Part shown: in pieces, positions 48,069 through 59,328 of the stretch
How positions within the stretch are numbered: the stretch's first letter is position 1
Layout: the number at the start of each line of letters is the position of its first letter
The notes under the pieces: generated by a model
Told to the model about the DNA's origin: nothing
What the model saw: the letters and a program-made list of their open reading frames with translations, nothing else
Database searches by the model: none
Assembly (NCBI GenBank): GCA_030549495.1
Contig: JAUIRK010000763.1
Coordinates: 496,001 to 560,000, forward strand
DNA from: Nectonema munidae
Taxonomy: Eukaryota; Nematomorpha; Nectonematoida; Nectonematidae
DNA length: 64,000 nucleotides
Reading direction: 5' to 3'
Translations under genes and position numbers: made by a program

Positions 48069-51000
48069 ATGTCAATCGGTGTTCCCATTAAAGTCATGCA
48101 CGAAGCAGAAGGCCACATTGTAACGATAGAAACGTGTGATGGAGAAACTCATAGAGGAAAATTGGTTGAAGCAGAAGACAACATGAATCTACAAATGCAA
48201 GATGTTAACACAACTTATAGGTGATTTAAATTTTGAAAATTTTTTTTCCAATCTTGTTCATTTTGAATATATATTTTTTTGTTTTGGAAAGATTTTTTAC
48301 GTTGATAAGGCTAGATTTATATATCAATTGGAATTTAGGACACGGTGAACATTGTTAAAATTATGAGAGGGGTAGGAGTTTTTTAAAATTGTATTTATTA
48401 AATTTTTTGCTCATAAATTTGTTTTTACAGGTGAGGAATGTTTTAAATAATCCTATAGAATATATTAATAGTTTATTGGCCTAATAAATTTCTTTACTAC
48501 TTATATAACATTACCATCTTTTCAATAATTTAATTTTCTATTTATGTGGCTGAACAAAAATATAGTTACATATTTGGATGGAGCAGGGGCGCACATCCTC
48601 AAAATTATTGGGGGGCGAAATTTTTTTCTTGCAATTTTCAAAATTAGTGATCTGGAAATACCACGGGAGACCAAATATCCTTTAAAATAGAGTGTATTCA
48701 GCGCATACCCTAAAGTCCTAAATTTATAAGACTACATTATATTTTTTTTACAAAATTGGTGAATTTAAATACTATACTTCCAGCGAAAATATTTTAATTA
48801 AATTTGCATATCGAATATAGTGCGCAGAAAAAATGCCCCAATTAAAAAGTAGGAAAAAATGCCCCCAATTAAAAAGTAGGAAAAAATGCCCCAATTAAAA
48901 AGTAGGAAAAAATGCCCCAATTTAAATTAAGAATAAATGCCCCAACACAAAAAATTTCAAAAAATTATTAATTAAAATTTTTAAAAAAGATATGTCAAAT
49001 AAAGATTTTTTTGTAAAAAAAAAAAAGTTAACTTTTCATTTAAAACATTTAAAATTTAATTAAAGTAAACTAAAAAACTCAGCATACGACAATTTTTTTA
49101 ATACAAAAATTTTTTTTATAAAACAGCAAATATTTTTGGACTTTGTGTGTATCAGAACACTTTCTAAATATAATTTGTATTTTAACTGATTTTAAGAACA
49201 CATTCCCACAAATATGCACCTTTGCTATTGTTTTCAAGAACTTTATAAAGAAAAAACCCTATAGATTAAGAAATTTTAGGAATTTAGCCTTTCAAAACGG
49301 TACCAAATAAAAATATTTATATAATTTTAAAAAATCCTGAAAATCAAAAATTAGGGGGCATTTTTTCCTACTTTTTAATTGGGGTCATTTTTACCTACAA
49401 CCATCGAATATACACTAGTTTAAAAAAATCCAAAAATGTTAGGGGGTGTAATAGGGTTTTTCATTTGAAAAATGAAGTAGTCTACCAGACACATTACAGG
49501 AATTGATGAAAGGATATTTGATTCATAGAGAAAACAAATAACTGAAGGTTGGATAGTTTTATATCAATGAATGTAGTCTAAAGGCAAAGAGTCTACTAGA
49601 CAACCTGTGATGTTTATATGAAAAAATGTGATTGATTCAGGGGCAAGGGTATAAAACGAAGTTATAATTGTGCAAATAAAAATAAAACAAAAAATTAAGA
49701 TCGCATTATTTCATTATACAAGCTACAAAAATCTACAAAAAGTAAAATAACTGTTAACATTTTGCAATGATTTGCCTTTTATAATAACTTTTAACGAAAA
49801 AAAGTCTATCAGAAAAAGTTATAGAGCTTCAACAAAAACTAAAAAATTTTAGTGCATAACTTAAGTTTTTTGAAAACTAATTTGACGTATCCCCTACAGC
49901 ATACTCTATCTATGGGTGGCATGGCAGGTTGGTTGAGATGATGGACATAGCATGGAAGCCTCTGGATTCGATTCCTCATCGATACAAATTTGTTCATAGT
50001 TTGACATAAGCGGTACATCAGTGCCTGGTCAATGAAAATACATCCACTGCACCACTCAAAATTGAAAAATTTGCTACATAATTAACATAAGAGAGAAAGG
50101 AAACAAAATAAACTAATAAAGCAATTTTCACTATTTTAAAATGGAACCGTCTGTTCTCAGAATAATTTCAAAATAATAGGAGGCATAAAGAATTAGAGTT
50201 TATTTGATATTTTTAAGTTTTTATAAGCAGCAAAAGCCAACGTTTAAGTAGCTAGCCCTTATAATTAAAAAATTATTTAAACTAACGGTCGACAGACATT
50301 TCGCCCCCTGACAATTTGTCTCAATGGCTATTAGTTTCATCCATCTTTGCTTAGTATATGTGTAAAATTATTAAAAAATTTTATATTCTTGTTTATTTTA
50401 TCTCTATTAAATTATTTCAAATTAATCAATTTATCTCTTAATTTTTTAGAATTGTCCATAAGACAAAATGTCTTATGAAAATAACGGGGCGAATTGTCCA
50501 TGAAACAAAATGTCTTATGAAAATAATGGGGCGAATTGTCCATGGGACAAACTGTCTTATGAAAATAATGGGGCGAAATGTCCGAGGACCAAACTAACAT
50601 AAATAAAGTATACGAGAAAAGAAAATCATTGCGTTTTTTTTAATATTTCTGTCTACAAATAAAATTCTGACAGCTGTCATAAATAGATCAAGTACATTTT
50701 TAACAACTGAAACATTTTGTTTCGATATTATATTTTTATTATAATAATCAACAAATTTGATTTGATTATGTACAGTGTTACTTATAAAATGTAACAATCG
50801 AACATTATAAAAAATATCTCTGCTCAAATATTAAGCAAATAGAGTATTCTTGCTTTTAAACTGAATAGATAATCAAAATATTCATTCCGAAATAACTATT
50901 GAAAAAAATTTCTTGACTTGAAAAAATTAAAGTTTTCAAATGTTATAAAATGTAGCAAACGTAGTGATAAAGATTAAGTGACTTTTGTTGAAAAAAAATT

Positions 51001-51585
51001 CTTAGCGCGAGTCTAATAATATTCATTAATATAAAATTGTAACGATTGAAAACTATTTTAATTTAACTCTAAATGCAAATTAGACAGAAGCAGTGGTGTA
51101 GCAATTATTATTTATAAAATATTTCTAGTTTTTCTTCTTAGTCTTTTATTAAGTGAATTAATCTTTCTAATTTTTAAACTTTGAAATTAACAATAAAAAA
51201 AGTGACAAAAAGTATTTCTTATAAGGCACTGTCCAAACTATAATGTAAACCAAGTTGAAATTAAGTCGGAATAGCAAAAATAGCAGGATTTCCTGTTCCG
51301 ACTACTTAGCCCTGGATAATACCCTAAAATTTTTGAGCTAGTTTTCTATCTCATCAGATTGCATTGTATTTTAGGGATGGAAGAACAGCTCACCTGCCTT
51401 ATATTTTCGTAAGAGGGAGTAAAGTTCGCTTTATGATTCTTCCCGACATGCTCAAAAATGCTCCCATGTTCAAGAAAATGATTTCAAAGCCCGGCACAGC
51501 CAAAGGAACGAGTTCAATCACAAAAAGCATGACGCGTGGCGGTAAAACAACAAACAATGCTGCTCAAAGAGGAATGGCCAAGTAG
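48069..51585 (+). CDS. SNRPD3: Small nuclear ribonucleoprotein Sm D3
   Basis: SmD3 is one of the seven Sm proteins that form the ring on U1, U2, U4 and U5 snRNAs, pairing with SmB. Exon 1 (48069-48220) and exon 2 (51375-51585) are joined in phase 2 across a 3154-bp GT-AG intron (TATAG|GTGATT ... ttttag|GGATGG), giving 120 residues. The Sm1 motif ([28 protein letters not shown]) and Sm2 motif ([21 protein letters not shown]) follow the human protein (126 residues) closely. The N-terminus [18 protein letters not shown] confirms the start. The C-terminal tail ([11 protein letters not shown]...) keeps only two Arg-Gly pairs, whereas SmD3 tails usually carry an RG run that is symmetrically dimethylated. 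The intron carries at least three repeat insertions. Confidence 0.96.
48825..49397. repeat. MITE-like element with tandem 26-bp ends in the SmD3 intron
   Basis: Five units of about 26 bp (AAAAAATGCCCCAATTAAAAAGTAGG-like, atg landmarks at 48833, 48859, 48886, 48912, 48937) lie at the left. Two inverted units (GGGGGCATTTTTTCCTAC, TTTTTAATTGGGG) lie at 49353-49397. The interior is AT-rich and non-coding. Confidence 0.7.
49905..50075 (+). mobile_element. tRNA-like SINE, family C, in the SmD3 intron
   Basis: A-box-like GGTTGGTTGAGATGATGG and B-box GGATTCGATTCC with tRNA-like spacing, followed by a non-tRNA body. The head sequence differs from family A. Confidence 0.55.
50287..50590. mobile_element. 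304-bp MITE with 8-bp duplication and internal 42-bp repeats
   Basis: AAACTAAC occurs at 50279-50286 and 50591-50598. The ends are inverted: left GGTCGACAGACATTTCGCCCC, right (reverse complement) GGTCCTCGGACATTTCGCCCC. Inside are three tandem 42-bp units (starting 50449, 50491, 50533), each with an inner palindrome ACAAAATGT/ACAAACTGT and cttatgaaaataa.gggg. The 8-bp duplication suggests hAT or a relative. The long minus-strand frame here (50412-50600) is only the repeat read as codons. Confidence 0.8.
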
Positions 51586-51637
51586 TGTCTGCTTTGTCGA
51601 TGACTCTTCATTTGTAGTATGTTAGATTTTGAGGAAT

Positions 51638-51643
51638 AATAAA
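51638..51643 (+). terminator. Poly(A) signal of SmD3
   Basis: AATAAA 53 bp after the SmD3 stop codon. Confidence 0.6.
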
Positions 51644-53810
51644 TATTTTCAAGGAATCCTTCGTTATGCACAACGAACTTCTATTTTATAGTTCATTACA
51701 TTATTCTTGGTTATACTTTGCGTAAGTCATTTTGTTATCATGATAAAATCGTACAACTCTAACGCCATCATATGAAAGATGGAATGTGTGCGATGCATCC
51801 GGCTCTTGAATTAAAAATAAATGATCTATCTATTTCAAATTTTTATGAAGAAAAAAATATTTTTTAGTATTCGAGATGTCTTTTTATTTGGAAAATAACA
51901 TACTTTTGTATTTTTTTGTATAATTAATTTTCTAGATGGATCAGAGCACTGAATAGTGAAAAAGACCTGTTTTGCTCTAAAATGGAAAACATTACTTTTT
52001 TTAAATGATAAGTTTTATTCGTGTTATATCCAAAAAAAATTGTTTCGAAATTTTTTAAACATATAGCCTCATTTTCCATTCTTTTTCTATCTTATGGTGC
52101 TTAAAGTGTTAATTACCTTATCCACTCACAAATGCCTTTCTCCAATTTATATAAGCAATATTCATTTTTTGTTTATATGATATCCTGCTAAAATATTGTG
52201 TAAGGAACAGAGCAACTGCACGAGTATATTTTGCCAATTAAAATACAAGTTAATTTGGAAATGATATTCTGTCTTAAAAGTCCGCTTCTTATGTCATTTT
52301 CGCCACAGTTTTTGATATGATCAAAAAAAAATATATATATATGCGAAACTTTACACCCAAATTTTATAGTTTTATCACTCATTTACATTCAGTGCTAGAA
52401 ATTTTATTTGGAGGGCACAATGGGACCTACTGCATCTCAAACTACATAATTTGTCTGAAATGAAAGTAGCAAATGCATGAATTCCTATATCTGTGTGTCT
52501 GTTTCTTTGTTCACGTTTCTAATTTTATCATGGTCTATAATTCTTAATTTCTCATACCTCACTCTACAGGTAATTTTTTATTACAGGTAGAAAGACCATC
52601 TTAACAATGAATAAAATGTTTCCATTTTATTTAGATGGTGGGCCCATAATTTACATGGACTGCTCCATAGCTGGCTTCGTGGCTATGTACATTTGTACAA
52701 GGGATGACCATTATTTAATATAAAAAAATTAGCAAGGACCAAAATTAAAAAAATGTATGAGTCTGGTGCCGAAATCTCTATATCCTATTTTTGCTATGCT
52801 TTTATTATTATTATTTCCTTTATCCGTGATATGTAGAAGAGAGTGATATATGTTAAGATTAGTTTTAAAATGACTAAATAATAGAATATTTGTTAATCTC
52901 CAAAATTTAAGAATGCCCAGAACCCATCCCATTCCCTACATACCTGCATACTATCCTTTTGCTCTATTTTATCTTTTGTAAAAAGTTTGTGGTAGCGTTT
53001 TATTTCAAAAAATATATTTAAACATTTTAGCTTCAGTTCTCGGTTAAATTTTTCAGAGAAGATTTTTGTTTGATTTTAAATTAAAGCTTTTCATCTACTT
53101 GATTTAATAATAAGAGTGAAAATGCAAAAATATATCTAGACTATTTTTATTTTCATATATCCCAAATAGGAAAAAGATAAATCGTATAACATTAAAATTT
53201 TATATAGAATTGAATATGATTTTTCAATGAAATGATTTTTTGATATAATATGAGTCTACTAGGTTAATAAAAAAAAACCTTTAAAGAATGATATTTTCAA
53301 AAATTATAGTTCATCCAAAATACCAACTCCCTGTTTTTTGTGTAATGAACAGAAAAAAGGTACATAGTCCAAGCGATTTGAGTGATCTTGCGAATGTGAA
53401 ATAACTTGCCTGAGTCAAAACGATTATGAAAAGAGACGAAAATGTTTTAATTAAAAATATTTCCACAATATTTCTTTCTTTTAACTATGCATTTTAACAT
53501 TTTTGTTGTCCCTGTTCGATCAAGAAGGACATATTTATGAGTGAATTTTTTCATATGTTCATTAACTATTTACTACATATACTATCTATATATCTCTAAA
53601 ATAACAATATATTTGTTTAACAAAAATGTTCCTATAGAAAATGTCTGTAATTGTTTAAATAATGCGTATCTTAAAGTTATCGATCCGAATACAAAGTAAA
53701 ATTATGTGAACGTCTCATTGATCTCAAATCTGCTCATTATTTTTAATCTGCAAAAAAGAAAAACAGAATTGAGGAAGATATCATAGATTAGTATTTGGTT
53801 ATTATACTTT
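51644..53810. other. AT-rich intergenic sequence
   Basis: An AT microsatellite at about 52329-52342. Short frames at 52188-52382 and 52729-52932 (minus) have no similarity and are not called. Confidence 0.45.
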
Positions 53811-54032
53811 TGAACCTGTTCAAAAAATTAAGTATCTTGTTTTAATCTTTAAGCACAACCTTGATAAAAAAAAGCGCCTATCTCAACTTGCAATCATTTC
53901 ATATGCTAAACATATATTCTTGTTTTCTGGTGGATCTTATGAACCTCTCTCTACTATTGGCTCGTTCAGTTATGCTCTTTTCTACGTTCGTCAAAATTCA
54001 CTTCATTTTAATGAATATCTGAAAGTTATCCT
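53811..54032 (+). pseudogene. Unassigned coding-like segment, possibly retroelement
   Basis: A 73-codon open stretch without ATG (EPVQKIKYLVLIFKHNLDKK ... LSTIGSFSYALFYVRQNSLH) has protein-like composition. KIKYLVLIFKHNL could be the KYLG motif region of a reverse-transcriptase thumb. Weak evidence; the flanks keep no frame. Confidence 0.25.
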
Positions 54033-54459
54033 CTGATTTATAGCGAGAAAATTAAAATTACTTTTTAGCTTATAATCTAAGCGTTGTTTTTTGTATTCGA
54101 AATCTTTGATTCATAGTCTTAAAAGTCAACTTTTCCATAATCCATTTCTTTATGAAATTATAACTCTATATTTTATTCTGTCAGCACTTTTCTATTAGGC
54201 TCATCTGGAATTTGTGGACAGATCTGTCAAGTGTGCTTTACTGATATCTCCTTCCTTTATACACCTTTTTTCTGCTTTTAATTTTTCTCTAAAAAATAAA
54301 ATTAAGCACTTTTGGCATACAAAAGTTGGTTTTTAATTTCACAGGAAAATTGTGAAGGAAATTATAGATGTATTTTCCAATTTTTTATAGAATATATTGC
54401 GTTTAACATTTTTTTGAAGTACAGCTGAATATATCCTGCCTAAATTAGGAAAAAATTAA

Positions 54460-55680
54460 GGAAAGGTACTGAGTGTGTGGCACATGTACTTTGAACATTT
54501 TTTGCATTTCCTAGTTCTGCTTTTCTTTGGCTTACATATCATACAAAAACCTCTACTACTTGATGTTTCGAGAAGTTCTCTTTGGCAAAAACCATAGAAA
54601 TTTAAAATATACTTTGTTTTCAGATTTACTTGAGGAGTTTTCTTTTTGTAGAGTTTTCTTCAATTAGACACAATGCAGACTCCTTAATGATAATTTTTCT
54701 TCCACTACTCTTCATTGAAGGGAAGTCGACATGTTGAATTTTGGCAATTACGAATGAATTTAGAGAACTAATGTCTATATAATTGCAAAAGGCTGCTCTT
54801 GTCCATCTTCTACATTGCTTGTAATTTTTGTATTGTTTTACTGTTGTGCACGTTGACAGAACTTTTATACTTGCTGTATTATAATAAAGATGATCGTTTA
54901 CCTTAATTAGAAGAGTTTCAACTTTTTTTCTATGTTGAGATGAGAGTATGTATGCCACATAGAAGTTACTGTTTGCTTGATTTCTAGGAATATAAGCTAA
55001 AACCGATGCTTGATATGAGTAAATTATACGAAACTCCCACTCACCAAGTTTTAGGGAATTTCATGACAAGTGAAAAACCAATCCATGTATTTTCCATATA
55101 CCTGTGGTAAAAAACTTACTAATCTTTTTTTAATAATTTGGCAGAAAATTACTTTTAATTGATAAACCAGACATGTATATTTAGGCTTCAAGTAATAAAA
55201 GTTTTCTGCATCATAAGAGTCCCAAAATTTTAAACCATAGTGGCTAGGTTTTTTAGGGTTATATATTTTAATACCCTCATTGAACCTCATGGTTGTTAGG
55301 GTGTACCTCTCAGCTTAACAGTTGAAGGTCAGGGGTTCGATCCCCAAGGCTCCCAATGCTAAAAAAACAAATTCACAAAAACTGTGATTAATCATCTTAA
55401 ATTTGTAAAAGCCTCATGCCAGCTTTCGAAATCCTTGCATTTTACAAGCTGTGTCAAATAAAACAACAACAACAACAACAATACCCTCATATGAAGCTCC
55501 CCAATTGCTCATCTATTGTAACAACTCTATTTGGAGTCGAGAAATGTAATAAAAATAGCCATGGATCTTTCTAATTGGAGATGTCTTGTCATCAATATTT
55601 CTTTCTTTTTTTCACCAAAAGATAAAAAAGTAATGTGAGAGAAACATATCACTACTTTGCACGGGCTTCAAAAATGGAAT
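54460..55680 (-). pseudogene. Second piggyBac transposase fossil, split by a SINE
   Basis: Minus strand, from about 55680: a decayed start, then DDKTSPIRKIHGYF and TIDEQLG-like sequence (about 55500-55610). Beyond the SINE come IYNPKKPSHYGLKFWDSYDA (55051-55290), then KNYKQCRRWTRAAFCNYIDISSLNSFVIAKI (54626-54958). Last is the Cys-rich C-terminal domain GFCMICK...KCKKCSKYMCH (about 54480-54570). The piggyBac order is clear. Several frame changes and stops. It differs in sequence from the copy at 36389-36900 and keeps the Cys-rich domain that copy lacks. No TTAA-flanked ends were identified. Confidence 0.8.
55281..55480 (+). mobile_element. Complete 200-bp tRNA-derived SINE, family A
   Basis: The target duplication ATACCCTCAT at 55271-55280 and 55481-55490 defines the ends exactly. 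The tRNA-like head (TGAACCTCATGGTTGTTAGG ... GGGGTTCGATCCCCAAGGC) has A and B boxes and a partly paired acceptor stem. The body contains ACTGTGATTAATCATCTT. The 3' end is an (AAC)n tail. It sits in the piggyBac fossil, so it is younger. A second copy lies at 39812-39978 (minus). Confidence 0.9.
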
Positions 55681-55690
55681 TCTAAAAGTG

Positions 55691-56399
55691 TCACTAAATA
55701 AACTTCAAATTTTTATTTTTTGTTCCATTGATTGGCCTAAGTATAACAAGCATAAAAGTATGAGACTAGATTAAGTACTTGTAAATTTACTCAGTAGTGT
55801 ATTAAATTAACATGTTTAGGATTAGACTTTCTAAAAGTATAATTATAAACTTAATTTTTGAAGATAAAAAATGTTATATAATTCTGTGATATAACAGATT
55901 ATAAACAAAAAAATACAATTTGCCTTTATAATTTCCATGACTAAATTATAGTTTTTTCATTTAAATTATAGTCAAATTTTTAAAGAAAGTAATAAAAATT
56001 ACAGTAAAGATCTGTAAATTGGTAACTCAAGCCCCAAGTATTCAAAGGTGTTCTGCGTTGTAGGAAATCTAAACTCAGGTTGCCCTCTGTCTTATATGGC
56101 TCAAATGACAGAGCCTAACACGAATACAGATTATAACAGTTGAAGATCATTGATAAAGACCTTTTGTAGTCTTGGTGAGAGAAAAACAATCGAAAATATG
56201 TATAGAGCTATAAAAATCATTTCAATAAAATCAGCCAAACTTAGTGACGTTTGAGTTAGAAAAAATATGAACCACGGATGTATTCCTCCAAGAACAATAA
56301 CTGTGCACAACATTTGAATTATACATCAACTATATATACCCCATACGTAAGGCTATGTTCGCTAATTTGTTCTTCGTCTAATTACTTCAACTACAACAG
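55691..56399. other. AT-rich intergenic sequence
   Basis: Nothing recognised. A hydrophobic minus-strand frame (56131-56313) is not supported by splice sites or similarity. Confidence 0.4.
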
Positions 56400-56553
56400 A
56401 TTTCTTGTTAATTTAACTAAAACTAATCGACATGCAAGGTCCACTGTAGCCGATGGCGGCAGTAATGAAGATACTCATCAACATACATTGCGATCAGATA
56501 CCCGTGCCCTTGTTCGCCTTTTCGACAGGGTCCATGCTAAGATCCTTCCATAA
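56400..56553 (+). CDS. Possible orphan terminal exon
   Basis: After a plausible acceptor (ctacaacag, AG at 56398-56399), 50 codons run to a TAA. They are less AT-rich than their surroundings and use mixed codons (TVADGGSNEDTH ... DTRALVRLFDRVHAKILP). This looks more like real protein than chance. No upstream exon or family could be assigned, and a chance frame is possible. Confidence 0.3.
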
Positions 56554-56744
56554 ATACATCATAAATAGAATATCTGATTTGAAAATTACTCTCTTTCAAA
56601 AATAAAAATATTTGGCTACATATAAAATTTAATAAAATAATATAGTTGGAAAATGTTTTTTCTTGGTTTTCAAATATATATATCTGTTTTAAAAAATTGA
56701 AAGATTTTTAATGTTGCTTTCTCCAACAGCTCATTTTTCGATTT

Positions 56745-57530
56745 TGTCTATGTATAAATTGGCAAGTATGGAAGAAAGTTTACCTCCCATAGGTAGGCCT
56801 TAAGTTTGTAGGTAGAGAGTGTTTTCGTGTAATATGAAACATGGGCAGTGTTAAATAAACGATTTCCTTGAGAAGAGGTAAGGCGGTAGGAGTGAAAGAG
56901 CTTTTTGTATCCATAGCAAGAGCTGATAATATCTGTCATGGAATGGAGTTTACAAGTCAACGACATTCATGTTGGTTAAAAGATTATTTGGATTAAGTTT
57001 TTTTATGACCTTTTCTTGAGCAATTCAACTCGGTTTGAAATCAAGAAATATAAATGTTTATTGACTCGTGAAAGCACCCTGTTAGCAAACCAATTGAGTC
57101 TTTTTGTGGGGGTGTCAATGCCTGAGATAACTGTGCGCTAATTGAGATAATAATTTATTATTAATATTTTTTAAAGGTGTATATTTGTGAGTCATTGGCA
57201 TGTAGTTCTCTAGTGGGTTTTTTTGGATTCTGTGATGTTTGAGTTGGTGTAGCGTATAGGTTTTAGGATTTTTCTTAAAACTTTGGTAATTGAGAGATAG
57301 TTATTGATTGAGTGTTGTAGAAAATTCTGTCCGAAACACAGAATTTTCCTCCCTTGTCTGATTTAGGATTGGCTATGTGTTTATCGGTGTAAAATTGCAA
57401 GCTCTTATGCTTCTTGTTCTGTGAACTTTTTAGGGGATGAGATATTATTAGTGGGGATCTGGTTTGTGTAGTTTCTTTTTGGGAGAAAGCTGAGTGAACA
57501 TTGGGTATAGCTATTAGGTATTTGTTCATT
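56745..57530 (-). mobile_element. Penelope-like retroelement fragment
   Basis: Minus strand: PKSDKGGKFCVSDRIFYNTQ resembles the conserved ADKGG...D..Y stretch of Penelope-like reverse transcriptases. Further on, a GLPMGGKLSSILANLYIDKIE-like stretch (about 56745-56810) matches their RT core. The parts are in the right order, in several frames with multiple breaks, and the element is clearly inactive. Ends were not identified. Confidence 0.65.
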
Positions 57531-58889
57531 TGGTGAAAGAGATTAGACTAAGTGGAAACTTTAGCTGTTAGATTCATGGTTGTGGAAATGGAAATAATAT
57601 GGCAGTGATTTTTTCAAAGTAATTTGTATTTAGTGTGGGACAAGGAAGCTTCATTAGAAAGTTTTCTTGCTCACGACAATTCTATTCACATGTACAATAC
57701 TCTTAGTTTACATATATATTGTTTTAGTAAAGTAAATGAATCGAAATACTTCAAAAAAAAATTGGAAAGTGTGGGAATCAAATGAAGGAATATTGTAACG
57801 ACTTTAATTATTTCAATTTTTTTTTATTTAAAAAACTTTCTTTTCAATTCCAATTTTAATTTTTACGAATTGTAAATTTAACTTTTTTATAATTCAAATT
57901 TAAATATTTTTCTCATGTTTGTATTTTAGTGAACATGTTAAAATTAAAAGTGATGTAACTAGTTTAATCTCATCTATTTCTTGTTCACTTATATTTATCT
58001 AGTGATACAAATATTATTGTATTTTAAAGATACCTAGTAATTTTAACACTGATTTTGGATTTTCTATAATCTATAAGTTCAGTCATTACAAATCAAATAT
58101 TTTTCTTCAGCCATATTTTATTCAAGCTTTCTAAATGCTCCTTTTTTTCAATGTATGTAATTTTTTAATAATCAATAAAATTGAGAAATTGACCACATAT
58201 ATGGTTTTATAGGGACTAAAAATTAGTACATGGGCAATAACCGTCAATTTTTTTATCCAAAACGACTATAGGTGCTGAACCAAAATGGTTTCATACATAC
58301 CGCACTCAATATATTTGTCTGTATATAAAAAACAATCAACGTAGCAAAATTAGTCATAGGCAATTCATAAAACAATTTATTCATCTTTGGTTCGAATAAA
58401 AATAACAAAGTACATAATTATACAAAAATAAAAATATACGGATTTGAATATTTGAGACATGTGTTAATTTTATCATTTGCCTCTTTTCGTACCTTTTATT
58501 TTTTCAGAAAAAAACAAGATTTTTACCTCAGTTAAATTCAGATTGTGGCCATTGTGACTTCAGTATCATCCAAACGGTGGCCTTTTAGAATTGCTCATTC
58601 AAGATTCTTATTAAATTTTATTTTTATACTAACTTTGCTATTCTAAATCAAAATCATATTTTTCGAAAACAAAATGATTGAACCTAAAGTTTGTTTAATT
58701 TACAAATTTTTTGACTTTTTTTGGTTTATAGTTTGATGAGAAAAATTTAAGACAATGTAACGCCTTTTGATAAGACAAATAAATAAAATGGAGAAATTAA
58801 AAGCTTGATTAAAACAATTGCATTTTAAATCAAAATGCCATCAATATGTTCATTTTAAATTTTGTCTGCGAGTGTCCTTGTGGTGGGAG
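57531..58889. other. AT-rich intergenic sequence
   Basis: No gene or recognisable repeat seen. Confidence 0.5.
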
Positions 58890-59105
58890 ACTAGGGTCTT
58901 TATAGGGCGTGAGTAACGCAAGTAAGGTTGGTTAGATACTGGGCTTCGATAATTCAAGGTCTTCGGTTCGATCCCGAATCAAGCCTCTTTTCTTCATAGT
59001 TGGATACGCAATTGTGCCTTTTCGATGAAAGTACCCCATGGTACCTTTACCTTACTATCTGTCCAGCTTTGGGCTTGATTATCTCCCCTAAGATTTTTAT
59101 TATGA
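58890..59105 (+). mobile_element. tRNA-like SINE, family D
   Basis: A-box-like GGTTGGTTAGATACTGGG and B box GGTTCGATCCCG about 37 bp apart, followed by a pyrimidine-rich non-tRNA body. The body contains GTACCCCATGGTACC, which equals the core of the piggyBac ends at 63281-63996. Confidence 0.55.
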
Positions 59106-59207
59106 AAAAGGTAAATTAAAAATTGTTATAATTTACAATTTATTTTTTAGATTTTTGTTAAAATATACATCGTAAAAATAAAAAAATTTTAGTGGAACTG
59201 GTGTGCG

Positions 59208-59328
59208 GACATATGCTGATAAAGCAATTGCTTAACATATTTTCAGACAAATGCTCACAAAAGAAAGATTTGAGTATTTGTCTGAAAATTTGTTAAGGGT
59301 GTGAGCAAATGTCTTATCAGCATATGTC
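59208..59328. repeat. 121-bp imperfect palindrome
   Basis: Arms GACATATGCTGATAA (left) and TTATCAGCATATGTC (right) continue inward with TTTTCAGACAAAT / ATTTGTCTGAAAA around a short loop. It would fold as one long hairpin and looks like a small foldback MITE. Confidence 0.75.

Noticed and set aside
48825-48950. CRISPR-like regular repeats
   Set aside because: Units are contiguous without unique spacers and lie in a eukaryotic intron; tandem repeat.
50412-50600. Minus-strand frame with a repeated HYFHKT motif
   Set aside because: Codon reading of the 42-bp tandem units of a MITE, not a protein.
56131-56313. Hydrophobic minus-strand frame of 60 codons
   Set aside because: No similarity, no splice support, and composition expected from AT-rich DNA.
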